From positions 412,501 to 476,500 of the forward strand of contig CAHIKZ030002633.1 in NCBI GenBank assembly GCA_903632075.3: 64,000 nt of DNA. Direction: 5' to 3'. The position numbers were made by a program, and so were the translations under genes. The notes under the pieces are model-generated. The model worked only from the letters and a program-made list of their open reading frames with translations, made no database searches and was not told the origin of the DNA. This DNA comes from Acanthosepion pharaonis. Lineage: Eukaryota > Mollusca > Cephalopoda > Sepiida > Sepiidae. This document shows positions 21,791 to 36,057 of this stretch, piece by piece (position 1 is the first letter of the stretch; the number at the start of each line of letters is the position of its first letter).

Positions 21791-23814
21791 AAAGACATTG
21801 GATAAATTTTGATTAAATTTTCCATTTCTTTAGTTAACACTTTCACTGCTGCATTTGTTATAGCATTATTGCCTAGCTGTGCTAGCCTGTTTTCTGAAAA
21901 AAAATAAAAAAATTGCCATTCACTGGAAATAAAAAAAAAAATAAAACACTGATGACAATTTCTTATAGTCGGCATCATTTTGATCGGATACTCCTCTGTA
22001 TAGACTAAGATATATGACACCCTGAAAAACAATATAATAAAAATACATCACAAAATAGGTTGCGTTGTATGCTACTATATGTCTATGCTGGTTTGGAAGT
22101 AGCACTAAGTGCTAGGGACTGATAGTTTACAATTTCTTTAAAACGTGTATATACGTTGACAGCAGGCAATGTAAGTTTCATTAAGACGTATAAATATGTC
22201 CACAGCAGCAGAAGTGTTAATCACTCTAGACTTTGTTAAAATGATATGTAATATTTAAAGATTAAATTTCCCTGGGGTTAAATTTGGGTTTTTGTGTGTG
22301 CGTTAGACATGTCGTTAGGGCCCAAACGCATGTGATCTTCTTGTGATAAGAGCAAGTTTCTAAGACCAGTGCTTCCCTTGCCCATGTTTCTTTCCCATTT
22401 AACTTGATGCCATTTATAAGGTGAATGAATATTAAGCATAGAGACAACATTTTTATGGGCATTTTCTTTAATTACTCATATCTTGTAATCAAGTGTTTGG
22501 GATTTTTAAAGTTGCACTCATATTTAGTTAGGCGTATGCTCTTTTAAATATAGAAATTGTTCAAGTTAATTACTTGTATCTCCCAAAAACCTATGGTTCA
22601 TGTTTTATGGTTTGTTTATATTTGCTATTGAAGACGTTCACACAAAGTGTTCATATGTGTGTGTAGGTGGGGGGGATTAACCGCCTCCTTGGGGGATGGA
22701 GATTTGGGACTACAGTTAGGCAAATTCAAAATGTTGGACTTTATCTTTTTACAAACTATAATTCTACAATGTTACTTTTTGAGTCAGATGATCTTGGAAG
22801 TAAGGAATAAAATTCTAAAACATAGTGAAAAGGATGCATTGGAAAAAAAAATGCACAATTGGCCACACCACCATTGTCTGTCCTGAATTCAAGCAGGACC
22901 AAAAAATAAACCAAGAAATAATAATAATAATAATAAAAATCACATTTTAGCCGTTGTACACAATGGCTTTCTACATGTGACATATGTAAAAAAATAAAAT
23001 AAAAAGTTACTATTAATAATCCAAAAGAAACTAGTATAATGGTTATAACACCATGTCCAAAAAAGCTCAAGAGAACTATAGAGTTTCTTCAAAATTAGTG
23101 CCACTTCTATGACATCACAATTGCTTTTGGAACATCTCTTGCATATAACTACCAGAGACAATTCCTGAAATTATAATTCCGCCACCAACAATACTGTTAA
23201 AAATTTTTGTCATTACAATAAATAAAACACATTTTCTTTTGCTGTTTTTGCATTGTAACCTAAAATTTATTCTTTTTAATGGAATAATTATAGATATTTT
23301 AATGCTATTTTATATTTCATCAAACCAATCTTATAAGCAGTATTGATAGTTACTTTATTTTTTTAGTAGTATGTCTTTCATTTTAATTTCAGTTAGTTTA
23401 AAAGCAGGTCCCTGAGGAAAGGGAAATGAGTGAGTCTCGCCGGAGATTTATTCTGTACTTCCAATCCACGCTGCCTACTAATGGTCATAGAATGACAATT
23501 TGAAGTTGCAATAAAAAGTAGCTGATATTAAGATGAAAGGAATACGTGTCAAAAATTATTCCTTAAGAGTATCACTTTTTAAATTTTCTCTCTCAAAAAC
23601 AACAAAATCTCCAGTTTCATTACATAATAAATCAATGTTTGTATTAGTTGATTGCAACACTGAACAAATGGCCAGTAGACAATGTAGATGTTAATTTGGT
23701 TTTAAAATAAATAATTCTCCCTAACAGAAGCAAATTAATTCAGGCCAGCAGTATATCGTTTCACTTACTACATGGATTTCAAAAGTAAGCCAAGAAATTC
23801 TGGGAATAATAATA
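21791..23814. other. Unassigned AT-rich sequence
   Basis: Short open frames at 22262-22462 and 22756-23070 (minus) and 22647-22886 (plus) have no recognisable content. ATT/AAT triplet runs occur near 22918-22937. Confidence 0.4.
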
Positions 23815-24063
23815 ATCATGAAGGCGAAGCAGGCAAAAATAGAGAGGGACTACAACCTGGCAGGGCTAATCAGAGAAAGATACCAAGAAGCAGCTCAAGT
23901 TGTCCCTTTTGTGGTTGGTGTACTTAGGACTATTTCTAGGAATCTTTCTACCTTGAGGGACGCCTTAGGAATACCTGACATCATTGGGTGTACACAGATG
24001 ACAGCACTGTTTGGAACAGCTCATGTGCCGAAGAAAGTGTTGTCTTTCAGCTGCGGGTAAGAG
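23815..24063 (+). mobile_element. LINE ORF2 C-terminal tail, second family
   Basis: The frame KAKQAKIERDYNLAGLIRE, then VVPFVVGVLRTISRNL, then GCTQMTALFGTAHVPKKVLS and a stop at 24058-24060 resembles the terminal domain of LINE polyproteins, in which a KIEKYQDL-type segment leads to VVPIVIGALG and then LQKSALLGTA-ILRKVL. About 80 codons are intact and in frame, but everything upstream is missing. It is a 5'-truncated insertion, different from the tails at 3.6-7.6 kb. Confidence 0.8.
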
Positions 24064-24491
24064 GTGAGATATGATCAGCATCACCCAGCTAAAAACATCT
24101 GAGAGTTGGAAAAGTTATCAAATAATAAATAAAATAAAAAAAAAAAACTAGTATGAAAAAGTAAGATTTATGTCTCTCTTATAATTGCATTGAGACATCT
24201 ATTTGAAATCTTTCCAACACTCCTACCATATATTATCTACAACTTAAATGGAGAAATGACAAGAATGGTTTTAGTTATCACAAAACTGATATTTTACTAA
24301 GAAAATGTTTCAAGATGGGGAAACATTTAAAGGATTGTGTACACAATAGTTTAATTTCCGAATATTTTAAGAATTTCTATGATCATTCAGAGTGACTTAA
24401 TTATTTCCAAAATATATTTTTTTAAAGTTAAAAAAGTAAATTATATCAATAATTACACACTTATTTTATAATACCTACAGCGTAAAACACA

Positions 24492-24494
<3 letters not shown>
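24064..24494. other. Unassigned sequence downstream of the LINE tail
   Basis: Nothing recognised; AT-rich. Confidence 0.35.

Positions 24495-24559
<65 letters not shown>
24495..24559. repeat. (TA)32 microsatellite
   Basis: One of the longest pure TA runs in the window, about 65 bases. Confidence 0.97.
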
Positions 24560-24566
<7 letters not shown>

Positions 24567-25869
24567 TTCAGACATAGATTTCCTGAAGGGAAGGTCTACT
24601 AAATGTTTCGCCTAATGCGATCCGGTTGTGCGTTTTGTTATGACAATGGAGTATTTTATACGAGAAAAGGTTTTCAAAGAAAGTCTAAATTGAAGTCTAC
24701 AACTAATAATGTTGAGTAAGAATAACGCAAACACAACACAATCATTTTCTTTAGCGGAAAAATAAAGAACATTCATTAACAAACAGCAAGTTGAGTTATT
24801 TACAAAAGTATGGAAAGTTTGGAAAGCATTGAGTTCTTTTTTGGAATTTTGGAAATCTAAATATGAAAAAATATTGCAGAAATACACATTTGAATATGAA
24901 ATAATGTACTGTTTGCAAGTATAGACAGACAAAAAAATGGCTGATATCAATTCAAATTAACATAGAAATGGCTGCTTGTCTCAACTTGGCAACATACGAA
25001 TTTGAACTAACAATGAAAACTTACTAAGAAAAACTAGTCATTTTAGTTTCTACTGTTTTGATTAATGTCATTATGACATTCAATAACACTAAAACTGGCA
25101 AACATTAGGATCAGTGAACTTTCATCGCAGTCTAGATAATTATCTTAAGTTCAATATCTTTATTTATATATCTACTTATATGACAAAATAATCTAAATGA
25201 ATTATAATCTCCCTTTATATATAATCTTTATTTCTTTTGATATATATATGTTTGTGTGTGTGTATTTATTTTCAACTCATATATGTTAACAATGTCATAT
25301 CATCGGGTTTTGGAAGTAAAGCTTTATTTAGCCATTTAATGAAAATAATTTTTTTTTTTCAGTTACTTATTTATGGTACAAAAAGAATTCAAGTTTTTTT
25401 TTTGCCCAATATAGAAAATTCAGAGAAAATAGAGCCAAGTCAGGTAAGAAAAGGCTGATTTGCTAGTCAAAAATTGAGGCAACATCGCCGAAAATATAAG
25501 AAGTTATGTTCTTTCAGCATCTGTCAATGTTCGCCTCATCTGTGCAATAAGTACGTGTCCAGATACTTCCCAGAAAACCAAAGTCTCTATAAACCAGGTT
25601 TAGTAAAGTTGGGAGGTTAAATATATTTTTATAAATTATAAATGCTTCAGTTGGTACTTTTCAATCTTTCCTCTCCCCACTTCTTTTGATGGTATGACAT
25701 CACATTTGTATTGATGAGAACTGCACTCCTAAAACTAACACAAGAATTGAGAAAGTTTTTAAGATGAAAACTAAAAATGCCAATCAAGTAACACTAAATT
25801 AATAACTTATTTCTTGAAATGACCAAGAAATAATAATAGGACCTTTTTATTGTCATAAATATGCACAAA
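24560..25869. other. Unassigned AT-rich sequence
   Basis: A 112-codon minus-strand frame (24950-24612) has hydrophobic, AT-driven composition and no recognisable motif. No gene called. Confidence 0.4.
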
Positions 25870-26240
25870 TATATGCAAATGGTGTAATGGTTAATGACTT
25901 GGAGCCAGAAATCAGCAAATTGAGTTCAAATTCCAGTTGAGTTCACTACACTCACTTTTGCACAAATAGCATTGGGAAAGATATGAATATCTTTCTTCTC
26001 CTTACATTTACAGATAGATTGGACACTCTAGCCATGGATGGTAAACAGTCTAGGAGAAGAACAATTCCTAATTTAAAACCACTCAGCTACCTGAAGCTGT
26101 AGTACAAATATGGTTAGACATGGGTGGAGATAATGTCAAACAAAAACACTATAAATTTCAACAACTATGGTTCCACTGCAGAGCAATTATCCAAGAATGT
26201 TGTTGATACTGATGGGCATAGAAAGGTGGATGGACATGAA
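25870..26240 (+). repeat. tRNA-derived SINE, long-tailed family, copy 2
   Basis: GCAAATGGTGTAATGGTTAA, a B-box-like GAGTTCAAATTCCAG, CACTTTTGCACAAATAGCAT, CAGTCTAGGAGAAGAA, CACTCAGCTACCTGAAGC and ATTATCCAAGAATGTTGTTG run in the same order as at 5396-5772. The coding-like frame 26124-26435 starts inside this SINE and is incidental. Confidence 0.85.
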
Positions 26241-27143
26241 TACAGTAAATGTTTATTTGGGGAATATTCGTACAAAGTTGGGAAAACAGAATTGGCAAAT
26301 GGTGTTCAAATTTTGGCAGAGTTTTGGTTGTGTACATTTTACTCTAATGCCCCTGGAAAAAGGCATGAACTGCCATCTGTCAGAAAATTGAATAAGAGAA
26401 CAGTTCAAATTCCAACTGAGGTTAGTTTATTCTGAATTTGCCTGAATGCTTTTAACACTAGCATATCACAATGGCTAACAGAACTCAGCTTGTAACACAA
26501 GACATGGAGAAGAGCATGGCATGAATAACTCTTCCTAGCCAAGAAATGATATGCAGGACCTTCCTCAGATTAAAGACTCTCTTTTAGTAATATCTGTCAC
26601 ATAATAGTTGAACTGACTCCTCTTGCTCTCTCAGATGTTATAAAGAACAAATATGCAGCATGGTCTTTCAATGCCTACAGAATTATGGAACCAAACATTT
26701 TATAATAAAAAAAAAAAATACAAAGTGAGGTTCAGACTTTCACAACATGCATCAAGTAATAGAGATTAGTGCAGTCGATGGTTAGCCAATTTGTCTAAGA
26801 AGTTGTATCATCAGTAGATGCTGCCATGTTATGGTCTTCCATAAAACTAAATTTAGAAATATCTAGATAAGATATTGTAAGATAGTCTTCTAAATAATTC
26901 AAAGCCAGTTTTGTGTTTTCGAGCCAGACTAAGCTAAGTTTTGATGTGTGTCCATAAACAGAGCATTTAAGATAGTAATTTATCGTGGGACTAAAAAATG
27001 TGATTAAAAAAAGGTTTATAATAAGAAGAAAACAATTATCAATAATTAGTTTTATTATTTGTGTATATGTTGGCACAAAATATTTTGTTTAGTTTACCTG
27101 CTTATTTTGTATTAAATGTATGTAAAAGTTTACCCTCCGCACC

Positions 27144-27175
<32 letters not shown>

Positions 27176-27279
27176 ATTCAGTCCATAGAAAGAAAAAAAA
27201 AATCTTTTGTACACACATATTTTAGTATAAAAAAAAAAAAAAACAGAAAAAGATACCCAATAAATAAGTTGCTAAAACT

Positions 27280-27314
<35 letters not shown>

Positions 27315-27517
27315 CCAAATTGTAATTGGTAGGAATTATTCCAAAGAGGACTTAGTCCATATGAGAGCTCACTGTATGATACAGAGAAATTTATAATAAT
27401 TATTATGTGTGTGTGTTTGTGTGTATTAAATTACTTCACCAAATTTATGGTTTCAAGTGAAAGGTAGAAAAAAAATTATTAAAAGCAAACCTTGTAATTA
27501 CTTAAAAGACATTATTG

Positions 27518-27554
<37 letters not shown>

Positions 27555-28480
27555 TACATACATGCACAAATATCAAATTTTGGATAATTAAAAATGGAAT
27601 GCGTGTTAATTTTTCTTTTCTTCCTAACAGTTGAGTATGTACACACGTACATTCTCAAGTGCATTTTTACTTGTGTGTTTGAGGGAGTATTATTATGTTG
27701 ATTATATGAAATACGAAAGTACCTCATGATAAATCAACCAGACACAAGCACTATATAAGTAGATATATTTGCTATGTACATATGCATATTTTTAGCTTGG
27801 AGATAGCTTGTTATGATTAGCTACAAAAGCGTCTATGTAACTATTTTGAATAAAAGTCAGGTTTAAAATTACTAATTCATGATCTTAAAGGGCTATTTAT
27901 TTTTCAATTGTTTATCAACTTTTCATGATGGCTTACTCAAATCTACTTTCTTTAATTTTGGTATCTAAGAAATAAAAGGTACAGATTAATGATGATCGAT
28001 TGTCTTGGGTAAAAACACAGAGAAAGCTGAAAAATACAATGATAGCACTATAAAGCAGTGATTCTCAAGTGGGAGGCAGTTGGTTCCCAGGAGAGGAATT
28101 TGTCAGATGCCACCTTAGTACAATTCATTGAATATCTTTTTACCTACCCATCTGTCTGCTATTGCATAGCTGCAAAATGGCTAAAGCTAGGGACACACAA
28201 TTTTTTCTGATTACTAATGGGGCCTCAGAGAATGTTTATATAAAAAAAAAAAAAAAAATCATCCTTTTTTTTTTTTTAATATTCTCCAACTGTTTAAGTT
28301 TTCAGAGTGGGGTTTGATTTACAATGTAAGTATAATACTAAAATCAAGTCTGTCAAGATATTTAAAGTGAATCTTTATTGTTTTGGTTAACTTTATAAAG
28401 TAAACTTTTTGCTGAATATCCTCTGGTCAGAAACTAAAGTTATGTCTTTTTTTTTTTTTTTTAAATACAATCTGACAGTC
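26241..28480. other. Unassigned AT-rich sequence with microsatellites
   Basis: Contains poly-A (27145-27172), (TA)n at 27284-27313 and 27519-27549, and poly-A/poly-T runs at 28243-28278. No gene recognised. Confidence 0.45.
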
Positions 28481-28488
28481 ATCTATAT

Positions 28489-29012
28489 CAGTATTTCCCA
28501 ACCTATGGCCACATGGTAAAAATGGACCATGGCAAATTTCAGGTGGGCCACAAAATTTTTATAAGTTTTACTGGGCCACAGCTTATTGAATGGTTCATAG
28601 AGTTTTTATTGACTACTAGTCCTTAATTTAATAAAATTTAATCTATGTAAATAATTTTAATATATTTAGATTACAAAAATTTACTAATTACTTAGTGTTT
28701 GAATAACTTTTAATTTGTTACACATTGAAATTTAAAAATGGACACCAGAACTTGTGGACAAATTTTTTTGTGCCATATAGAGGAAAAATTGTAAAAATAA
28801 ATACTGATAATAGATGATCATTTCATTGGAGATGCAAAATATTTTGATGCTTGTGAAATTGTGTGTGGCCAATAAATAAACATAGTTGTATGTTTGCTGG
28901 ATATATTCCATATAAAATGAAAGTAATTTTTTTAGACAATAATAATTTCATGGGTCACCAAAATAGTCTGGGTTCAAAGTGGACCATGACCTAAAAAAGT
29001 CAGTAACAACTG
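28489..29012. mobile_element. Non-autonomous hAT-like element, 524 bp
   Basis: The left end starts CAGTATTTCCCAACCTATGG, a typical hAT terminus. The right end, inverted, starts CAGTTGTTACTGACTTTTTT. Subterminal TGGACCATGGC and TGGACCATGACC repeat inside. The 8 bases outside the left end (ATCTATAT, 28481-28488) match those outside the right end (ATCTAGGT, 29013-29020) at 6 of 8 positions, consistent with an aged hAT-type 8-bp target duplication. No transposase frame. Confidence 0.75.
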
Positions 29013-29120
29013 ATCTAGGTCATGAGTTGTTTGCTTTACTCTAAAGCAATAACAAGTTCATTTTGTATATCCTTACTAATGAGTAGAAAGATCAATCTTC
29101 ATTGGTTGCCCATAAAAGAT

Positions 29121-29228
29121 GGTGCCTCACAGTGTGACAATGGTTAACACACTAATCTAGCAGATTTTTACTGTATAGTCAGTACTATTTTGAGTGCCCC
29201 AATGACTTTGTATACAACCAAGTTAAAC

Positions 29229-29230
<2 letters not shown>
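29121..29230 (+). repeat. tRNA-derived SINE, trimer family, degenerate solo copy
   Basis: GGTGCCTCACAGTGTGACAA, then TGGTTAACACACTAATCTAG, AGTGCCCCAATGACTTTG and AACCAAGTTAAACTG follow the 4171-4597 unit loosely. A (TA)n tract follows at 29232. Confidence 0.6.
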
Positions 29231-29267
<37 letters not shown>

Positions 29268-31285
29268 GAGTTGTCTTCCTCTTGTCACAGAGTCATACAT
29301 TGAACTTTACTGAACTCTTCAAAGTTTTCCCAAATCATTCCAGGCTAAAGATAATCTATCAGTATATTTTTAAAAAAATGTTTTAATGTTATCATAGACA
29401 GTGAAAATTACTAAATGACTAAAATCAATTCTTTGTGAGTAGAAGTTTTATGAATACAAATTTCTAGGTAAATCTTTTGGAATTTCATGCCCTGGAAACA
29501 AATTAAACAAAATCTTCTATTTTTAGAAAAGTAAAGAAAAAAAATTTTTTTTAATTTTTAACAAAAAAAAATTTAGCAACAGGGTTAGAATTTAATTTTT
29601 GCTTATTTTAACTGTGTGTAAGTGAGCAGTTAAAAAGGATGTGGTTGGTAAAAATCTTTTGTGTTGATCAGATAAATATTGCTAAAAGAGAAATTTAGAA
29701 GTTATGTGATAGCATTTTCAAAGGTATTAATAAATAAAATGCTAAGTTTTACAAGGTGTCCATTTTTGAGTAATTGGCATTGTGAAATGGTTAATTTTAG
29801 CAACAAAAGAACTGCAGCAGCCAATTCATCAGAGCAGCAAATAAATGTCAGTTAATATCCTAAAGTATACTAGTCGAGCCCCAGAAGGTTTTTCACACAA
29901 ACCATTTCATTTTCTTTGAAGATACAATTCTTTACTCAGAAACCAGAACTCTTCAGTTAGTGCTGCATTGGTTTGTATTACATTTAATATTGAGAATCTA
30001 AACCAACTATCTTGTGTGTGTAATTCAAGAAGACATTACCAGTAAGCTGAAATATTCACCTTGAAGACATTTGTACTACCTGGCCATTTTAGATTTCAGA
30101 AAACACAGACAAGATTTTTCCTCCCTACTAGACAAGAGATAAAAAAGAAAGAAAATGATTAATTCTAGATCCTAGCTTGCTGACTCGAATTACAGACAGC
30201 CATAAAATTAAAATTTTTTTTTTTTTACTCAAACACCCACTTAGATGTAAAATGGAATTATTTTTTGTGTTGTGAATAACAATGAATATAGCAGCCATTG
30301 CTGCTTTACCTGAGCATAATTTATTAATTTAGTTAATTTCACTTCCCATTTTATCATGTACTAGTAAATATGTTAAATAAAATCATTATTCATATTATAA
30401 TTATATTAATATATAAAATATTATTTACATTGTGCATATATATATATATATATATATAAAAACAGAGAAGCTATTACAATCACATGGTTAGCTAGTATTA
30501 AGCTTAAACCTTACTGGCAACTCTGCTTTGATAATCTTGTGCCAGACTACATCAAATCATATATTATGAAACCTTAGTTTTAATCAGTATTACAATACGC
30601 TAGCTTTAAAAAAACTGGCAAATACATTCACAGTAAACAGCCAAACTTTTAAAACAGGCACAGAAAAAGTAATCTAAAAATTTTGTAAGTAAATTAATGT
30701 AGAAGTTTTAGAAATAAAATACAAAAGATTTATCATGATTTTAGTTTGTTAATTAAAATTTTACATTTTTTTCCTTATTAATATTTTAACCATCTACAGT
30801 TGTAACAGTAAATCTTCTAGACTTCATATTTAACCATTTTCTAACTGAAGTACAATGAGAGAAAATTGACACCATTTCCCCAAAAAGTCATAACTGTAAT
30901 ATTTAAATGTTTATTCAGGGAAATTATAAACAATTTTATCATTAAATATTTAGCAAATTCTGATTTAGGAATTAATAGGATTTCCTTCCCAACCAACAAG
31001 CTATTTATTAGTCAGAGTATTTTGAATAGAATACAGTTTGAGAGAGAGAGACAGAAAGATTGATCACACAAAATAATAAAAAAAATGCACAATGTGAATA
31101 AATAAGTGCATTTGTTATTTAAAAAAAATGTATGTGCAAAGGTTTTTATTCTTTCTCCCATATTCTTTAAAATAGAGACCATGTTTTAGAATTTGACAAA
31201 TAAAAACTGTGTATGTATTTTTTTCTTTTTGAGGACTTTTTATGTAAGAGAAAAATATGGGCTGACTTATTAATTAAAGAGCATC

Positions 31286-31348
<63 letters not shown>

Positions 31349-31890
31349 ATAATAGCTATAAATAAAAAATAATAATGCCTTTTTTTTTTTTTGTCTATAT
31401 TTTCTTTCTTCTAAATCAAAGTGTACATGCAACTTTGACTAGAGGGATTAAGTAAATACTTTGATGGGTTTCGAGACAAGGGAGAAAAAACTAATATAAA
31501 AAAAAAAAAAACACACAAAAAAAATGAAAAATTACAAATGAAGGAATGAAAAAAGAAAAAAGAAGTCCAACTAGGCATTCATTGAAGAATTAAGGTGCAA
31601 AATATTTTGATGGCCAAATCTCCAGTTATCTTTGGGTGATATTGAAGCTAATGCCCTAAATGCACCATACTGAATCAGATTTTGTGCTGTTCATTTCTTT
31701 TTGTTGACACTTATCAATCCTAGTTCTGAACAAATGATAATGAAAAAGATATTTTCCAAAATTCCATAAATTAAATCTATTTCAATGTGGACTTGACTAA
31801 AAAATATAAATGGATAATTCCAAAAAGTTGATGTCATATTTTGTTCAAGATATTTGATATCAATTCTGGTATCCTTATCATATATATTTT

Positions 31891-31955
<65 letters not shown>

Positions 31956-31956
31956 A
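29231..31956. other. AT-rich sequence with (TA)n microsatellites
   Basis: TA runs at 29232-29264, 30437-30458, 31288-31343 and 31897-31937 (continuing as CA to 31955). No coding exon recognised on either strand. Confidence 0.5.
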
Positions 31957-32135
31957 CAATATAAAAAAAATTTTTTTAAGCTTTTGCTGTATCAGTGAAG
32001 TGCTGTTTCATACGCACTTGCAATTTTTTGGTGATTGTACAATCCTCAGGTAGGGTGCTTAAAAATTGTGAGAGCATATGAAACTGCAAGTTGCAAATGC
32101 AGCAAAAGCTAAGTAAAGAATTTTTTTTATTGTAT
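31957..32135. repeat. Foldback (inverted-repeat) element of about 180 bp
   Basis: The left arm AAGCTTTTGCTGTATCAGTG, then TGCTGTTTCATACGCACTTG and CAATTTTT, pairs with the right arm, inverted: TAGCTTTTGCTGCATTTGCA, then CAGTTTCATATGCTCTCACA and ATTTTT. The spacer is about 25 bases. It has the structure of a short palindromic MITE adjoining a (TA)n(CA)n tract. Confidence 0.75.
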
Positions 32136-32897
32136 ATTGCTCTATATTTTATATTGAACAGTGTTCAATAACATTTGTGTCTTTGACAATTTTTATTGTT
32201 ATAATGTTTTTATATATATATATATATATATTTCTCCACTCAAGCAAGGCAACAAAGCCACAGGGGTTACTGAGTGTGAAAAAAATTTAAGAAGAAACAT
32301 TATTAAGGAATGAGAACAATAAACATACAGGAGACATGATATCAATTGACATTGCATTTGTGTGTGTATGCTACACTGTATCATTTCATATTTGTTCAGG
32401 TTCCTTGCTAGATCCAATCATCAAGGAAAAAAGACTGGAGATTGGCCAAATAAAGCATAAACTCTGGAACAAGAGCACAGAATAAATTATCAATGTCAAG
32501 CAAAACCTTATAAAAATAATAAAAACTGGGCAGGCCAACAAACAGTGAGTGTAAATTCAACATGAGTGGGGAAAACAACTACATAAGCAAAATCACAAAT
32601 GAGATTACTTAATACCAAATTTAAAAAAACAAAACAAAATAGTACAAATGCTTGTGTAATTCTTTTGTGTGAAGGTTAGTTTTGATATTTTTCTATTTTT
32701 TTTTTTTTAACTCTTTGAGGCACTTTTTTTTGTACTGTGAACTACACCATCATCTGTTGATTGAACTGGATTACTAAATAAAATGAGAATATAAATTTTG
32801 GTGCTACAAGATATATGAAGATAAAAAGGAAGGGGAGAATTAAAAATGCCCCCCAACCATCATGCAGATAGTAACACTTTAAAAATGGGATGAAATG

Positions 32898-32935
<38 letters not shown>

Positions 32936-33674
32936 TTCAAAGAGTTAAAAAAAAGAGGAATTATCAAATAGATTTGAAAACAGTGGCGCTCAATAAAAAT
33001 TCATGTGTCTGTCAAGTGGAGTGGTGGGGTGGTAGTCAGGGAGAGTCAGAGTGGTCATTTATATTACTAACTTATTTCATAGTTATAGCTGCTTGCAGCT
33101 CTTCATCCGAGGTAAAACTGTTGGTCCACACAGAATGATACCAATGAATGACCAACTAAAATGTCTGGGAATTGACAGGTTTTTTTTTTTTTTTTTTTAA
33201 ATTCTATTTTTTTTTTTTTTTTTTAAAGTTTTCCAATCACAAACCCACTTCAGAGCATAATGAGAAAAAGTCTGAGAAACAAGAAATATTAGCTTCTTGT
33301 CTATTTCTCTGACTATCTCAACATACAATTAAAGCTGATACAACAAAGCCAATTCTTCACTAAACAAAACACTTGTCTGCATGTATGCAAATGATATTTT
33401 TAATGTGCATATTTATGAATACATGTATTTCATTTTTGTCTGTGTGTAGAGTATATATGTCTCCCAGAGAGCAATTGTGAGTATATTTGTCTCTAAGACT
33501 ATTTAGTTGCTCATTTTGCAAGTTTGATCTTTACTAGTTACTCCAATTTGAGACTGTTTCAAAGTTGACAATTATAAGCACACAATTGCAATTTTAAAAA
33601 GAGCATGAATTGATGTAGATGAATAGACAAATGTGTATACATCTATAAATTCATAATTATTGAGTTGCCTGTAA

Positions 33675-33705
<31 letters not shown>

Positions 33706-33975
33706 AGACTTTGAATGAACATATGTATTTGTCAATGAACTACTTTCAAGTTTATCAATGTTAGTGTGCATATTTATTTGTGTGTATGTATATATAAAGA
33801 AATGACAAGAAGAAATGTATACACACAGACACAAAAGGGTATATTGAAAAACTCTCATCCCAACCTATTTCCCAAGACCAATATTTCAATTACTAAATAT
33901 TACAATATTGATTTAGGATAATGGGTGAAGCCAAAATATTTTCAGTACTGTTATATATATATATATATATATATC

Positions 33976-34006
<31 letters not shown>

Positions 34007-35230
34007 ATGAACAGCTTATCAATTTAAACATGAATGTGTATGTATATTATATACACACATGAATTATTTATGAGTTTGTTATTGTAGTAATGAATTTGTG
34101 TGAGTCTATATGTGTTTGTCATGAGTTTGAGTGAATGTGCCTGTTTCTTAATGTTTATATACTTATGTGTATGTCTATATATGTATGTATTTGCACACAT
34201 GTATGCATGATGTATGTGTTTGTAAGAGAGAACATGAAGTGATATAAAAAAAAATTATTTAGTGAATGATTTTAAATCTTGTCTTTAAAAAATGTATCAA
34301 GTACATATATTCTTATTCTGCTGTTTCTTTGTCTTCTTTTTTTCCATCCAATGAAAATTTTAAAAATAAATAAGTTAAGAAAAAAAATTAATATTTTTCC
34401 AAAAATTTTAAATTTAAGATCACTTTTTTTCTTTCATTTTTTTCTTTTTAAGGGAAGGAAGGTCTTTTTTTTTTTTCTTTTAAGGTAATGTTATGGAGAA
34501 CTGGAAAAATAGATACACAATTTTTTTTAAATATTTAAAAAATTAAGGAAAAAAGAAAAGAATTTTTTTTTCCATTTTTTTTTTTAAACCAGAATTTAAA
34601 AAAAAAACAAAAAAAAAAGTTAAATTTAAACTGTCAACATAATTTTTCTGCTGTTAATGTTCAATCTCATAATCCTTCTCACAAAATGTACAGAAAAAAA
34701 AAGTCCAAAGAAAAAAAAAAAAAATGACACTGACAAAATCTACATTGCCAGGAAACCAACCCCTAAATTATTTCAGCCAATCTATTCTTTTCTTCATCAC
34801 AGTCATCCTCATTAAATAGCAGTATTGAAACAGTAGGTAATGTATGAGTGTTATATACAATAGGTACCATGGTACAAACTACACCATAGAAGAGCTACGT
34901 AGGTACCTATGTATGCATTGGAGCATATACTCATTTAGTCTATACTGGTTGGCAGGTGTAGCTGTACTGGTGATGCTGTTCATTCTCACAGACCAAAATA
35001 TTTTTTTTTCAATCACAGATTTTTTTTTTCAAATTTTATTCTTTTTTTGCATTCACATTTATAAGTTATTTTGAAGCAATATATTGTCAGCCATTTTTAC
35101 AGATGAGGAACAGATTGCACAAAAACATCTTTGTAAGTCTTTTGTATATGTATCTGTGTGTATATGTTTAACCTGTACCTATTTATGCCAGCAATCTTTT
35201 CCATGTTTAGAGAGAAATAGAAATAGAGAG

Positions 35231-35285
<55 letters not shown>

Positions 35286-35639
35286 GTGTGTGCATGTATA
35301 ATTTAATAATTTGAGAAAAATAAAATAAAAATGGAATTCTGAGTTCTCATGAATATATTTTTCTTCCTAAATAATTTTTTTGGTATAGTTTAAGTACACA
35401 TGGGACCTAAATGTAGGTGAATGTGAGAGGACTAATTATTTTCAAAATGTATTTCTATTCAGTCACAATGTGACATTGATTAGAATTTTTTTTTTTTTTT
35501 TTTTTTTTAATTTATTTCTTGAAGTCCTTGACTTTGGAAGCACATATGTTTGTTTTGTCCAGTTCCAGCAGTTGTTGTTGTTGTTGTTATTATCATTGTC
35601 ACATTTAGGGAGCACCTGGTCATAAGATACTAACAGTAC
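32136..35639. other. AT-rich, homopolymer-rich intergenic sequence
   Basis: TA tracts at 32213-32231, 32901-32933, 33678-33705 and 33952-33992, a (GT)n tract at 35234-35281, and many poly-T/poly-A runs (for example 33180-33198, 33209-33226 and 35488-35509). No gene recognised. It is probably downstream of the MRTF transcript. Confidence 0.5.
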
Positions 35640-36016
35640 TCATTTATTACAAGATATTGTAATACTATCTTGAAAATTTGTCTTCCCACATGATCCAAAA
35701 TTCATGACATAAGTGTTCGGGAAGGGAAAAAAATACTCAAGGTCTATAAATAGATTGTATGTTAAAATGATTTTTTTTTTAATTAAATTAAAAATGCTGT
35801 CAAAACAAACAAAATAAAAATAAAAAACATCAGGTGTTTAAAAAAAATAACGCTGAATAAAATTTAAAAAATGCAAATCAAGTTTTTATATCGTCTTATG
35901 TATACCAGTTTGTCAACATAAAAAAAAACGTATTGCATGAGTACATCTGTGAGTGCATACACATACACACACAAAATGTATGAATGCATGTGTATGGATA
36001 CACACGTGTGTGTGTG

Positions 36017-36057
<41 letters not shown>

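Noticed and set aside
24612..24950. 112-codon minus-strand open frame
   Set aside because: Hydrophobic, AT-driven composition, no motif, no splice context.
28055..28260. CAGTGATTCTCAAGTGGGAGG, a hAT-like terminus
   Set aside because: No matching inverted end or 8-bp duplication could be found downstream.
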